Below are positions 50,403-60,919 of a DNA stretch of 64,000 nucleotides, in pieces. Within the stretch, counting starts at the first letter, position 1. Every line of letters starts with the position of its first letter. Position numbers and translations under genes: made by a program. The notes under the pieces are model-generated. The model was not told where the DNA came from and did not search any database. It saw nothing but the letters and a program-made list of their open reading frames with translations. This stretch comes from an uncultured Pseudomonadota bacterium (GTDB taxonomy: Bacteria; Bdellovibrionota_B; Oligoflexia; Oligoflexales; CAIYRB01), in contig CAIYRB010000198.1 in assembly GCA_903928445.1 (NCBI GenBank), positions 1-64,000 of the forward strand, in the 5' to 3' direction.

Positions 50403-52577
50403 CTAAAGGTCCTCAAAGCGGGGGTCATCGGCCATCGGCACGCTGTCACCACCGACGGCTTTAGCTGCGCGTGGGCGGCCCCCAGCCGCCGCATTTGCGG
50501 CGCGGTCGTTAGCTACAGCAAGCGATGGACTGGGGCGCCTTAATTCGTGTACCTGAGCGGAACGAACGGATTCGGTCGAGCGGTGCGAAGGAGACGTAGG
50601 CCTAGTGCTTGGCACCAACGGATGCCCCTGCTGTGGAGTGCGGGACGCAGGAGAAGCCGCACTTCCTTGTACGATCTGCCGCAGCTCCTGGGTGTTGTGA
50701 GCCAGCGTCGAAACTCGCTCAGCGATCCGTTCCGCTTCTTCAGCAGTTGACCTTGAAGCACTAGAGTTAGCATGAGTGACCTGATCGATCTGATTAATCG
50801 CCTTGGTGATTTCTGCAAGTCCGGTCGATGTCTCGGCCGTTGCATTCGATATTTCGCCGACCATGGCGCCAACACTGGTCACGTTTTGCACTACTTCCTC
50901 AAGCGCTACATCACATTGACGGGCCAGACCGACCCCGGTTTCAACCCGGGCGCGGCCACTGCGTACAGCTTGCTCCACCCTGGTTTTCGTATCGCTTACG
51001 ATCTGCTCGACTCGCCGAATCGATCCGTCGAGCATGTCAGAAATTTCCCTAGCGGCTTTGCCACTCATCTGCGCCAAATTGCCAACCTCTTCGGCAACGA
51101 CGGCGAATCCCTTACCGTGCTCTCCCGCACGGGCTGCCTCTACCGAGGCGTTAAACGACAGTAGTTTTGTTTGGAAGACGATCTCGTTGATGACTTTGGT
51201 TTTGCCGCCAATTTCATTGATCACTCGCGTAATTTCGACCAGTTGACGATTCGATTCCTCAACCTGGTGGGCGACCTCAGAATTGCTAGCATTGATTTCA
51301 TCCATAGCACCAATCATGCTCTGTACAGCGGCACGACTACGCCCAGCGGCATCTTGGCTTGATGCGGCGACTCGCCGAGACTGCTCGGCATTCTCAGCAC
51401 TTTTGCGGACCATTGCATTCATTTCTTCGACCGACGCCGCGGTTTCTTGCACCGCCGCCGCCTGTTCGGTAACCGCCGAAGCTAGTTCACTAGACGTCGT
51501 TGAAATGGCATCGGCAGCCTGCCTCGTCTCGTCAGTCGCTTGCACTAGAGCTGCATTTACCCTTGTCAGCTTGGCGGTGGTGCGATTTATCGCGACGTAG
51601 ACCAACACCATGGTCGCAAAGATAAGCAAAATCGAAATCACAGCCATCACCAATACATCGCCCTCGGCTGGATCATGCTTGGATATCATGACACCAACGC
51701 GCCAATTTAGACCTGGATAAGAGGAATAGCCCTTGGACGGGGCAACGCCGATATGGGCCGACCCAGACAACCCAGCAACCCGCGTGTCCCTGACAAAATT
51801 GCGCGGCGTCGTGGTCGCTGTTGCGGCCTCCGAGCTTAGGAACTTTTCCTTTAACACTGCGGTCTCTTTGCTCGAATCCGACAGCGTGGTTCCATCTTGG
51901 CGCATCAAAATCGTCTCAACTTGCTGCACCGACTCGCTTTTCGCTGTATTTGCTGACTCGGCTAGAACGGCTTGAACGACATCCTTCCATGACACGACAT
52001 TTCGCCACACTCCGATAAGCTCACCGTTTTTTCCATGAATCGGCGCTGAGAACGCCATTGCTGCGCCATCGCTGGAGAATGTTTGGCCACTCATTGCATC
52101 AAAATACAGGTCTTCAATAAATGAGGTTCCAGGCTTAACCGCGCCGCTGGTGTTCGCTTTAAACCATTCCGCGTCTGCCGCAGATTGGCCGATAAACCTT
52201 TGCATTTGTAACGGTTGACCAGTCTTTGACCCGCCATTCACCGCGACAAGTATCCCCTTCGCATCATAGACCGTCATAAGATCGTAGATCGGAGCATAGA
52301 TCTTGATCATGACATCCATGAAGTCGCGGATTTTCTGCGCATCTCCGCTTATTGCTGCTTCAGACGAAGCAAATGCTTGAACATCGCCGTAGCGCTCAAA
52401 CAAGTTACGGTCGAGAATATCAGCAATGGTCTTTGCCGCCGTTTCAGATACAATACCTCGACCCCTATCAATCGTTCGAATCTCGCTCCAAATATTGATG
52501 AGCGTCGATGAAACGCCGATGATCCCAAGTACCAGAGTCAGTGCCAGGAGGCGAAATTTGAGTGATCGATGCTGCAT
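50403..52577 (-). CDS. Methyl-accepting chemotaxis protein with extracytoplasmic Cache-like sensor
   Basis: Two TM segments; signalling domain [39 protein letters not shown]. Confidence 0.93.
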   Translation of the reverse strand: MQHRSLKFRLLALTLVLGIIGVSSTLINIWSEIRTIDRGRGIVSETAAKTIADILDRNLFERYGDVQAFASSEAAISGDAQKIRDFMDVMIKIYAPIYDLMTVYDAKGILVAVNGGSKTGQPLQMQRFIGQSAADAEWFKANTSGAVKPGTSFIEDLYFDAMSGQTFSSDGAAMAFSAPIHGKNGELIGVWRNVVSWKDVVQAVLAESANTAKSESVQQVETILMRQDGTTLSDSSKETAVLKEKFLSSEAATATTTPRNFVRDTRVAGLSGSAHIGVAPSKGYSSYPGLNWRVGVMISKHDPAEGDVLVMAVISILLIFATMVLVYVAINRTTAKLTRVNAALVQATDETRQAADAISTTSSELASAVTEQAAAVQETAASVEEMNAMVRKSAENAEQSRRVAASSQDAAGRSRAAVQSMIGAMDEINASNSEVAHQVEESNRQLVEITRVINEIGGKTKVINEIVFQTKLLSFNASVEAARAGEHGKGFAVVAEEVGNLAQMSGKAAREISDMLDGSIRRVEQIVSDTKTRVEQAVRSGRARVETGVGLARQCDVALEEVVQNVTSVGAMVGEISNATAETSTGLAEITKAINQIDQVTHANSSASRSTAEEAERIAERVSTLAHNTQELRQIVQGSAASPASRTPQQGHPLVPSTRPTSPSHRSTESVRSAQVHELRRPSPSLAVANDRAANAAAGGRPRAAKAVGGDSVPMADDPRFEDL

Positions 52578-52620
52578 ATGATACCCCTATGTTGTTCGTT
52601 TAATTTCTTTGAAAAAATAT

Positions 52621-53130
52621 TTACGATGCTGCGGCCAACTTTTTCATCGCGATTAAATCCTCCAGAGAGAGGGCCTTTGGCAGGTCAAGCACCAGCACCA
52701 AGCGTTGATCCCGTCTAGCCACACCCTGGATATATTCGGCATTAACTCGAGTATCGACGTCTGGCCGAGGAGCAATATCCGCATCATCCAAGGTCATCAC
52801 GGCCTCCACGGAATCAACGACGACGCCAAACCTGAGTGGTTCAAAGTCACAGATGACCACCGCAGTTTCACTACTCCGCTCTGATTTGAAGCCAAGCTTG
52901 GCTCGCAAATCAAAGATAGAAATGATCTGACCACGTAGGTTCATGATGCCGAGAAAGTGTGCTGGTGTATGCGGGACTCGCGTCGTCTCGGGCATGGCAA
53001 CTACTTCCCGAATCGATAGCAGCGGTATTGCGAAGTCCTCCTCGGCAAGGCGGAAGCGAAGGTAGCGACTGTGATGACTTGATGCAGCACCTTTGACGAG
53101 TGCTAGTCCCTGATGTGTTCTTTCGTTCAT
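52621..53130 (-). CDS. cheW: CheW-like coupling protein
   Basis: YLRFRLAEEDFAIPLLSIREVV, FLGIMNLRGQIISIFDLRAKLG. Confidence 0.92.
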   Translation of the reverse strand: MNERTHQGLALVKGAASSHHSRYLRFRLAEEDFAIPLLSIREVVAMPETTRVPHTPAHFLGIMNLRGQIISIFDLRAKLGFKSERSSETAVVICDFEPLRFGVVVDSVEAVMTLDDADIAPRPDVDTRVNAEYIQGVARRDQRLVLVLDLPKALSLEDLIAMKKLAAAS

Positions 53131-54881
53131 GCGGCACCCCTGGATCTTTTGTCCTTTTTAACTAGCTCCTTGAGATCAAGAATCAGCGCCGCGGTACCAT
53201 CGCCGAGAACGGCTCCTCCGGTCACGCCACGCGATTGCCTGACTTCACTGCCGAGTCGCTTGATCACCACCTGTTGCCTCGACACGATTTCATCAACCGT
53301 GATGGCAAATGGTTGACCCTTATCGCGAATGATCATCGCGGTTTCGTCTGGTGGCTGATTCTTCAGTCCGCGCTGGCCCAACTGTGTGGCGAGTGAATGC
53401 ATCGGAATATGCTCTCCGCGCAGGCTCAAAATGGCGCCCAGCCCGACGACGTTGTGAACATCCTCGCGGCGTGCGCGAATGGACTCATGCACCTGCGTCA
53501 AAGGAATCACGTAGCGCTCACTACCCGACCGCACCACGAGGCCATCGATAATCGCTAGGGTCAACGGCAGGTAGATGCGAAAAGTCGTGCCCTTTCCTAG
53601 CTCTGTCACCATTTGGATCTCACCCTTCAGCACTGTTTCGACGTTGGTCTTCACCACATCCATGCCAACCCCACGTCCGGAGATATCTGATGCGGATGCC
53701 TTGGTGGAAAACCCTGCGATGAAAATCAGGTTTTGACACTCCTCTTGGGTCAAAGACTGGTCGGTTCGAATCAGACCTTTCTCGACGGCCTTCTGCCGCA
53801 AAACCTGGGCGTTTAGGCCCTTCCCATCGTCGGATATTTCCAACATGATTTTTCCACCCTCATGCCCCGCCGAAAGGCGGATGCGACCTTTGGCAGACTT
53901 ACCAGCCGCCGCGCGTTCACCAGGTGTTTCAATGCCGTGATCAGAGGCATTGCGGATGAGATGCACCAAGGGATCGCCAAGCAGGTCCACGACCGTCTTG
54001 TCCAATTCGGTATCTTCACCATTGAGCTCTAGCTCGATTTCCTTACCGAGGCTTTTTGCGGTGTCGCGGACAATGCGCTGCATTTTTTGAAAGGTCTGGC
54101 GCAGCGGCATCATCCGCAGACTCATTGAATTGTCCTGGATTTCCTTTGTAATTTTTGCTAGTTGAACCACAGTCTTCTGCAACAGCGGTGATTCAATCTG
54201 ATGCCGCTGCTGACTTAAAACAGTCTGCAAAATGACCAGCTCACCGATCATGGTGACGAGGCTGTCAACCCGCCCAAGGCTGACGCGAATACTGTCGTCT
54301 ACGACGGAAGACACGGCTTTCTTAGCCGCAGCGGCTTCAACCTGCGCCTTGGCAAGGTTAGCTGCCGGGGGAGGTAAGGGTTGATCAACAGGTGGGTGCA
54401 GCATGGAGGCTACAGCAGCCTGCTCAGGCTCTACAGGTGGCGCGGGATCCGTAAATATCTCAAAGCCAACCTCAGCAACGCTACTTGGGTTCGCTAGCTG
54501 GCCATTGATCGCCGCCTTTAGCCGTTCAGCAAGCTCTGGATCGGTGGCCACTGCGTCACCGCCGCGTTGACCGAGTACCATACGCCTAAGTTCGTCATTG
54601 CATCGTAAGAGCAAGTCAAAGACCTGCTGTGACACAGGAATTTCCTGATTTTTAATCTTCAGCATCAGGGACTCGAGATCGTGGGTAAATGCGCCAATCT
54701 CTGCCAAGCCCACAGCCTTCGAACTGCCCTTTAGGTTATGGGCTGAACGAAAGATTTGATCGATTAGTTGGGTATTCGTTCGATCGTTTTCCCAAGCCAA
54801 AAACGCGTGTTCCAGCGTCTCAAGCGTATCGACCGCTTCTTCAAGGAAAGTAGCCCTAAGCTGTTGCTGTAATTCGTCCAC
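53127..54881 (-). CDS. cheA: Chemotaxis histidine kinase CheA
   Basis: Hpt FRSAHNLKGSSKAVG, H-box LVHLIRNASDHGIE, FIAGFSTKASASDISGRGVGMDVV, C-terminal CheW-like domain. Confidence 0.94.
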   Translation of the reverse strand: MDELQQQLRATFLEEAVDTLETLEHAFLAWENDRTNTQLIDQIFRSAHNLKGSSKAVGLAEIGAFTHDLESLMLKIKNQEIPVSQQVFDLLLRCNDELRRMVLGQRGGDAVATDPELAERLKAAINGQLANPSSVAEVGFEIFTDPAPPVEPEQAAVASMLHPPVDQPLPPPAANLAKAQVEAAAAKKAVSSVVDDSIRVSLGRVDSLVTMIGELVILQTVLSQQRHQIESPLLQKTVVQLAKITKEIQDNSMSLRMMPLRQTFQKMQRIVRDTAKSLGKEIELELNGEDTELDKTVVDLLGDPLVHLIRNASDHGIETPGERAAAGKSAKGRIRLSAGHEGGKIMLEISDDGKGLNAQVLRQKAVEKGLIRTDQSLTQEECQNLIFIAGFSTKASASDISGRGVGMDVVKTNVETVLKGEIQMVTELGKGTTFRIYLPLTLAIIDGLVVRSGSERYVIPLTQVHESIRARREDVHNVVGLGAILSLRGEHIPMHSLATQLGQRGLKNQPPDETAMIIRDKGQPFAITVDEIVSRQQVVIKRLGSEVRQSRGVTGGAVLGDGTAALILDLKELVKKDKRSRGAA

Positions 54882-55206
54882 GTCCCCTCTGCCCTTAAAC
54901 CAGGTTCACAAAGGCCCATCGGTCAAATTCAAAATTTATTTAGGCAAAATATGCGAGAGGGTATCTTTAGTTGCAATTACCTTGAGTTTTTAGCCATGCA
55001 GCTTTGGATGCGGCGGTTTGGTTGGTCCGTTGGTCCACGCGCGATACGCCCCGGCCACTATCCTAGGTCCTCACTAGATGTAAGTTGTCAGAAATTATGA
55101 GAACATGAGATTAAACTAAGTAATATTTATACTTGCACATCTAAGTCAGATGCCTAAGCTCGCCAGGTGACTAGGGTTACTCTTCTAACTTTTAAAGGAG
55201 ATCCTC

Positions 55207-55878
55207 ATGATTCACGGCAACTTCCGCATCGTTATGTTGACGGCCACCCTTTCCGTACCCAGCCTTGGTTTGAGCGCGCCCGCCCCTGGAGGCGATGCCA
55301 GCGAGCAACCTGGTCGACTTGGTCGTGGTCACGGGCATGGTCATGGCCAAGTCCAACAGGTTAGGCAGGGAGCTCAGCGCCCTTTCGGTGGCGAAGAGGA
55401 CGAAGATTATGCCGACAAACTCAGTGAGCCGGAGGTTGCTGGGATACTTGCATCGGCAAACAACGGAGTTTTAGAGATCGCCAAGCTGGCTGTGTCGCGG
55501 GCCACCGGCAAGGAGATCAAAGAGTTTGCCGTGACCTTGGTAAAAGACCATAGCGATGTCACCAGGAGGGCGGGCGAGGTCAACTCGCAGCTTGGTCAAG
55601 AACCACGCGAAACTATGAAGAGCATGCAGCTAAAGGCCTCATCGATCCTCAATCTTGCGATCCTTAATGCGGCGCAGGGGATTGAATTTGACAAGATGTT
55701 TCTCGGCCAAACAATCGAGCGCCACGAAGAGCTGCTCGGCCTGATCGACGGGGAGTTAGTGCCAGCGGCTCAGAGCGATAAGCTGAAGGCATTTCTTACC
55801 GACCTACGCTCGGTCGTCGTGGCACACATCGAAGCAGCAAAAAAACTCCACTTCGATCTCGTTGATGTCCCTAGCTGA
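55207..55878 (+). CDS. Secreted DUF4142-like protein with His-Gly repeat
   Basis: Signal peptide; GRGHGHGHGQ; ILASANNGVLEIAKLAVSRATGKEIKEFAVTLVKDHSDV; AAGGAG upstream. Confidence 0.78.
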   Translation: MIHGNFRIVMLTATLSVPSLGLSAPAPGGDASEQPGRLGRGHGHGHGQVQQVRQGAQRPFGGEEDEDYADKLSEPEVAGILASANNGVLEIAKLAVSRATGKEIKEFAVTLVKDHSDVTRRAGEVNSQLGQEPRETMKSMQLKASSILNLAILNAAQGIEFDKMFLGQTIERHEELLGLIDGELVPAAQSDKLKAFLTDLRSVVVAHIEAAKKLHFDLVDVPS

Positions 55879-55985
55879 TCGAACTAACAAGCTTTAACCG
55901 TCTTGGGGCCATCGACTATGTCGGTGGCCCTTTGCGATGGCGACAATGGCAGCCAAGCCGCCGCTTCGCTCATCGTGGTAAGGCG

Positions 55986-58127
55986 CTAAAACTCCTTACT
56001 CAGATGAACAAAATACTCTCGACCTGCCGCATAGTGAGACCCGTTGAAGCCGTTGGCCACGGTAATGGGATAGCGATCGTCTGAGATGTTTAAAATATCG
56101 GCGGACACTTTTATACCGGAGGTCAACTCCTCGGACTTGGCGAAGGCATAACCCACCGTCGTATCGGCGGTCGTGTGCGGTGGCAAGGACCTTCTATTAT
56201 TGGCTCCAGTCCTTAAACCACCGCCGTAAAGCGCCTGAGTCGTCCACCAAAAGCCTGTGTGTTTGTAAGTGACGCCTGCATTCGCAGTATTCATCTGTAG
56301 GTGATCTAGATAGGTGTAGGAATCACCGGGTCCACCACCTGACGGAAAGATGAACAAGCCACCAGAAAGGCCGCGCCCTTGCGCGATTTCATAGGAGTAA
56401 TTAAAAAAGTCCGACCAATGGCTCGTTAACTGCCCGGCAAGCGAGACCTCGGTGCCATAAGCGAAGCCTTCTTTGAAATTGTACGGCTGTGCGACTGAGG
56501 TGTTGAGCAGCTGCGCATCGTCGATCATATTTTTGGCTTTCTTGTACCAGGTGTTCACCACCAAGGTCTGATCGCCTAACACCTGAGCCAATCCCGCTTC
56601 GTAGTAGTCGTCCTTTTCCGCTTTAATATCGTAGGGAAGCAGCTGCCCCCCAGCGACTGCCGCAAAGGTTTTCCGCAGGTTCTCCACAGCCGCCGGTTGG
56701 AATAATTTGCCGTAGAACAGGTGCAGCCGAGTCGTCTCACTGACAGTGAAGGTGGCGCCCACTCGCGGCTGTAAAGCCTGATCCTGGGGCTTCTCATCTT
56801 CGAATTCAAATTTTGTGTAATCGTAGCGCACACCAATGTTTAGCCTCAGCCAATGGCTTGCAGCGATCTCGTCTTGGAGGTAAACCGCACCAAACTCTCC
56901 TTGATCGGTACCGTCGTCCTTGCTTTCAATCACCGTTGGCGCCACGCTTCCTGCCGCAGTAGCCGTCGCAGTAAACACGTCAATCGATCCGGTGGTCCGT
57001 GAACGTTGCCCCTGAAAGCCAGCTTTGATCCGGTTCGATTGGCCAAGATGAGTGCTGAAGTCCGTTTTTAGGCCGTAATTATTGGTCGTGCGATCTTCCG
57101 TAAAGGAGGATGCCGTCGCGCCCGGAATCACCGAGGCAGCCGTCAAATCAGCAGCTAAATCGTTGCCAATGACGATGTCGGAGCCTTTCCAGTACGGTGC
57201 TACTTGAATATAAGTATCCGCAGAAAAGCTATGCTTCCAGACCAGCTGAGTATAACGATTGCGCTCCGACTGGTCATCCCCGGTCGCCGGTGGAGCATAT
57301 TTGAAGCCCCCTTGATTGCCCCAATGATCAACGAAGTCGCCAGCAAAAAATGGGCTCGTTGGACTAAACGAACTGGGATAATTCGGGATCTGGTAGTGAC
57401 TACGGGAGTTGAAGGCGATGAGCGAGAGCGTATCATTAGCCTGAATCAGATCGAATTTGGCGAACTCATTGTCCGAAGTCGCTGCGTCATGGACCGCCTG
57501 GCGGCCTCCTTGCAACTGCTGTGTCGGGCTTTCAGGCTGCGGCGTGTCCAGGCCGCGGTCGGTCTTAGTGTAACTGCCGGACAGGTAATACTTGAATACT
57601 CCGTCCTTGGTCGAGCCGCTGACTTCAAGGTTAGGGGTAAAGGTGCGATAGGAGCCGTAGGACAGCCCAACCGTCGCCCCTGGTTCCTCCGTCCCACTTT
57701 TACTTACGACGTTGATCACGGCGGAAAGGCGTTCACCGTACTCGGCAGGGATGCCGCCCGTGATCACTTCCATGTGGTCGATGTTACGCGGACTGAACGA
57801 CTGGCCAAAGGTATTCGATGGTGAGTCGGGTAGCTGCACCCCGTCGATCTGGTACTGGATATTCGCGTGATTGCCACGCACAAAAGTCTGGCCAAAAGGC
57901 CCTTCGACGATTCCAGGCGTCGTCGCTGCTAGCAGCTTTGGCAGCGCTATATCGCCGCCTTGGGGCATGCTTTCAATTGCCTCTCTATTCATCTGTTTGA
58001 CACTAGCTGGTGCTGAGTTGATATGGCGCTTGCCAATCACCACCACCTCTTCAGCACTCGGCGATGACTCGCTTGCCCCAAGCGCAGGAAGAGCTATGCC
58101 TAGCCCGATAATTACCGGCCATTTCAT
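55986..58127 (-). CDS. TonB-dependent receptor
   Basis: Signal peptide from ATG 58127 (MKWPVIIGLGIALPALGA), plug domain EEVVVIGKRHINSAPASVKQMNREAIESMPQ, C-terminal beta strand ending YFVHLSKEF. Confidence 0.9.
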   Translation of the reverse strand: MKWPVIIGLGIALPALGASESSPSAEEVVVIGKRHINSAPASVKQMNREAIESMPQGGDIALPKLLAATTPGIVEGPFGQTFVRGNHANIQYQIDGVQLPDSPSNTFGQSFSPRNIDHMEVITGGIPAEYGERLSAVINVVSKSGTEEPGATVGLSYGSYRTFTPNLEVSGSTKDGVFKYYLSGSYTKTDRGLDTPQPESPTQQLQGGRQAVHDAATSDNEFAKFDLIQANDTLSLIAFNSRSHYQIPNYPSSFSPTSPFFAGDFVDHWGNQGGFKYAPPATGDDQSERNRYTQLVWKHSFSADTYIQVAPYWKGSDIVIGNDLAADLTAASVIPGATASSFTEDRTTNNYGLKTDFSTHLGQSNRIKAGFQGQRSRTTGSIDVFTATATAAGSVAPTVIESKDDGTDQGEFGAVYLQDEIAASHWLRLNIGVRYDYTKFEFEDEKPQDQALQPRVGATFTVSETTRLHLFYGKLFQPAAVENLRKTFAAVAGGQLLPYDIKAEKDDYYEAGLAQVLGDQTLVVNTWYKKAKNMIDDAQLLNTSVAQPYNFKEGFAYGTEVSLAGQLTSHWSDFFNYSYEIAQGRGLSGGLFIFPSGGGPGDSYTYLDHLQMNTANAGVTYKHTGFWWTTQALYGGGLRTGANNRRSLPPHTTADTTVGYAFAKSEELTSGIKVSADILNISDDRYPITVANGFNGSHYAAGREYFVHLSKEF

Positions 58128-58426
58128 TGCTTGCCCTTTTATGTCAGCTACCAGTTCAGGAAGTCGAAAATACCCAAGTGTGCGAATGCTAGATCTAATG
58201 CAAAAAATATGCATCTAGAAATTTGCTCTAAAACTCAGACGGCGCACGCTACGCGGCTACTTCGGCGGCGACAGCGCTTTATCCGTGTCTGCTTCTATTG
58301 CCCGCACATGCTACATGCATGCAGGCGATGAATATTCATTCTAGGCGAATACCGCACAGGACAAAGACAAAGAAAGACCGAGGCCAGCAAGGCCCGATCC
58401 TTCTTTGTCAAAGAAGCTTTTTTAGC

Positions 58427-58786
58427 TTATTGCGCTAGTGCAGACTTAGCCTGGCCAACGAGTTGGCTAAATGCAGGCTGATCATGAAGCGCAAGCTCGG
58501 CAAGGACACTTCGGTCCAAGCTGATGCCTTTGATCTTCAGACCATGGATAAACTCCGAGTAGCGCAGGCCGCCAGCACGTGCCGCCGCATTAATGCGGAC
58601 GATCCACAGCTTACGGAAGTCCCGCTTACGGGTCCTACGGTCGCGGTACGAGAATTTTAGCGCCCGGCGAACCACATGAATGGCTGTACGGTAGCGGTTT
58701 TTGCGCGAGCCACGGAAGCCGCTGGCTAGGGCAAGGATCTTTTTTCTTCTGCGGCGGGCTTTAAAGCCCCGTTTGGCGCGGGTCAT
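58427..58786 (-). CDS. rplT: 50S ribosomal protein L20
   Basis: [58 protein letters not shown]. Confidence 0.97.
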   Translation of the reverse strand: MTRAKRGFKARRRRKKILALASGFRGSRKNRYRTAIHVVRRALKFSYRDRRTRKRDFRKLWIVRINAAARAGGLRYSEFIHGLKIKGISLDRSVLAELALHDQPAFSQLVGQAKSALAQ

Positions 58787-58808
58787 AGCTTACGAGTATC
58801 CTTCCAAC

Positions 58809-59009
58809 TTAACCGTTCGGCAGACAGGGGAGCACACGACTAATATTAGACGGGTGGACGTATGCCCCTTTTTTCAGTTTATTTTTGCGATTACGCGCCT
58901 TCTTTGTCAGAATGTGGCGCTTACCGGCTTGAGCACGCTTAATCTTGCCAGATGGCTTGATCTTGAAGCGCTTAGCGGCCGCTTTCCTCGTCTTAACTTT
59001 GTATGCCAT
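58809..59009 (-). CDS. rpmI: 50S ribosomal protein L35
   Basis: MAYKVKTRKAAAKRFKIKPSGKIKRAQAGKRHILTKKARNRKNKL. Confidence 0.96.
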   Translation of the reverse strand: MAYKVKTRKAAAKRFKIKPSGKIKRAQAGKRHILTKKARNRKNKLKKGAYVHPSNISRVLPCLPNG

Positions 59010-59098
59010 TGCAACTGCCTCAAAAAACAGCAGACCTACGATTCACACCGCCTTATTGCGGCGGCCCAACCAAGAATCGATGGATGTAGCACAAGCTT

Positions 59099-59875
59099 TT
59101 AGGGCAAGGCAACGGCAATCGTGCCATTGATCAAGAGTGACTTGTGGCCATGAATGGCCTCGTCCCATTCCTGGCGCCTGACGACAAAGCGGCCATCCTT
59201 GGGGACGACAGCGATGGCCAGTGGGTTTTTCCCGACCGCCCCTTCCAACTCGTCTCCGGTAGGGTGCCTAAACCAGCGCCCCATCAGGTTCTTCTTGTAG
59301 GACTCCTGGGCCATGTCGCGGACGTCAAAGACCACGTCACCGTGCTCATCGACGATGGAATACAACGCTCTGGGTTTGGTCGAGGCATTGGCGCGCAGCA
59401 CCACTCCGGTGTACTGGGCAGGAACGAGCTCGGCGGCTTCACGCTGGCGAAAATGCAAGCCAGACAGAGACAGCGCCTTGGGCAAAGCGCTTTCCAGATG
59501 CACGCGTACCGTGCCGTCGGCAACATAGGTCGTGTTATAGGAATGAGTAGAACTAGCTATCTGCTTAAGGGCCTTGGCCGCATCTTCGGACGATTCATCG
59601 GCACCTGTGCCGGTAGCAGCAACCAGAGTCATATTGAGACTCCGCACTGCCTCACTAGCGTAGGCCATGCCCTCATGCCAGGCATCTTTCTCCGCCTGTT
59701 TAAAGCCCTCGGCCCCGGACCCAACGGCTGCTTGACCGAAAAACCGTAAGCGAAGCGTACTCCAGTTGACCTCAAGGCGGTCGTCCGCCTCAATCAAAGG
59801 GGCAGAGGACGCAGCTGAAGCGAACCCGAGAAATATATAGCAGACGACTAACCATGCCTGAGCGAAACGGCGCAT
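59099..59875 (-). CDS. Secreted hypothetical protein
   Basis: Signal peptide MRRFAQAWLVVCYIFLGFASAASSA; long ORF between known genes; family not recognised with certainty. Confidence 0.6.
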   Translation of the reverse strand: MRRFAQAWLVVCYIFLGFASAASSAPLIEADDRLEVNWSTLRLRFFGQAAVGSGAEGFKQAEKDAWHEGMAYASEAVRSLNMTLVAATGTGADESSEDAAKALKQIASSTHSYNTTYVADGTVRVHLESALPKALSLSGLHFRQREAAELVPAQYTGVVLRANASTKPRALYSIVDEHGDVVFDVRDMAQESYKKNLMGRWFRHPTGDELEGAVGKNPLAIAVVPKDGRFVVRRQEWDEAIHGHKSLLINGTIAVALP

Positions 59876-59946
59876 AGGCTCCTCCTCACGGGACTAATTC
59901 GCATCTCTAGAGCAAACTTCGGAGCATGGATTGGGACGCATTTATC

Positions 59947-60768
59947 TTACCATAGAAGCTGGATGATCGATTGGGTCGCCATAGGCGACCCGGCGATGAT
60001 GCCTGCGCCCTGGATATCGTAAGGCTTTCCGTCAGGCGGCACATAGTTGCCAACGGCGCCCCCAGCCTCGGCGACTAAAAGCGAGCCGGCGGCAACGTCC
60101 CAGGGCTGCAGGCCAGCCTCCCAAAAAGCATCGTAGACCCCCTCTGCGACCATGGCCAAGTCGAGTGCCGCCGCCCCATCACGGCGGATGCTTTGACAGT
60201 GGGTGGACACCTTGGCAAAGCGTTCGATCTCGGTCTGCAATGACTTGCCCTGCATGTAATAGAAGCCCGCGACCAAAAAACATTGACTAAAGGGGCGGCT
60301 GGCGGCAACTCGGATCGGCCGTCCATCCACATAGGCACCTTCGCCAAGGCCAGCATAGAAGAAACGCTGCCGAGGAGCGTCAAATACTGCGCCATGCAGC
60401 ATTTCGATCGAACTATCAGCGCGAAATCGCCCACGGCCAATCGAAATGCAATAAAATGGATAGCCGTTGGCGTAGTTGGTGGTGCCATCGAGCGGGTCGA
60501 TCACCCACACGAAGGTACCAGGCGTAGCCGCGGCTGATGAGCGCCCTGCCTCCTCGGAATAGATATCATCGCCAGGAAACTGCCGCTTGATGCGGTCGAT
60601 AATCACCTTTTCACTGGCCAGGTCGGCAGCTGTGACCAAGCTGGTGTCAGGCTTGAGCGAGATCTGCAGGGTGCTACCCCGCCGCGATTCCAGCTCCTTG
60701 GCCGCAAGACCCATCGTCTCGGATAAGAAATGGTAGATTTCGGAGCTGATCCTCTTATCAAGTACCAT
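59947..60768 (-). CDS. Inositol monophosphatase-family protein
   Basis: YSEEAGR, FVWVIDPLDGTTNYANGYPFYCISI, LQPWDVAAGSLLVAEAGG; ATG refined to 60768. Confidence 0.92.
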   Translation of the reverse strand: MVLDKRISSEIYHFLSETMGLAAKELESRRGSTLQISLKPDTSLVTAADLASEKVIIDRIKRQFPGDDIYSEEAGRSSAAATPGTFVWVIDPLDGTTNYANGYPFYCISIGRGRFRADSSIEMLHGAVFDAPRQRFFYAGLGEGAYVDGRPIRVAASRPFSQCFLVAGFYYMQGKSLQTEIERFAKVSTHCQSIRRDGAAALDLAMVAEGVYDAFWEAGLQPWDVAAGSLLVAEAGGAVGNYVPPDGKPYDIQGAGIIAGSPMATQSIIQLLW

Positions 60769-60919
60769 GAGGTCCCCACAAAGCTGAAAGCGGGGCGTCA
60801 AATGACATCCCCAGGACAAGTAACCGCAGTATATTGTATTACGGTACGATACGGGCTGCCACCCAGAGCACACGACGCTTGGGACACCAGCTCGACAAGC
60901 CTTCAAGGAGTCTCCGCCT

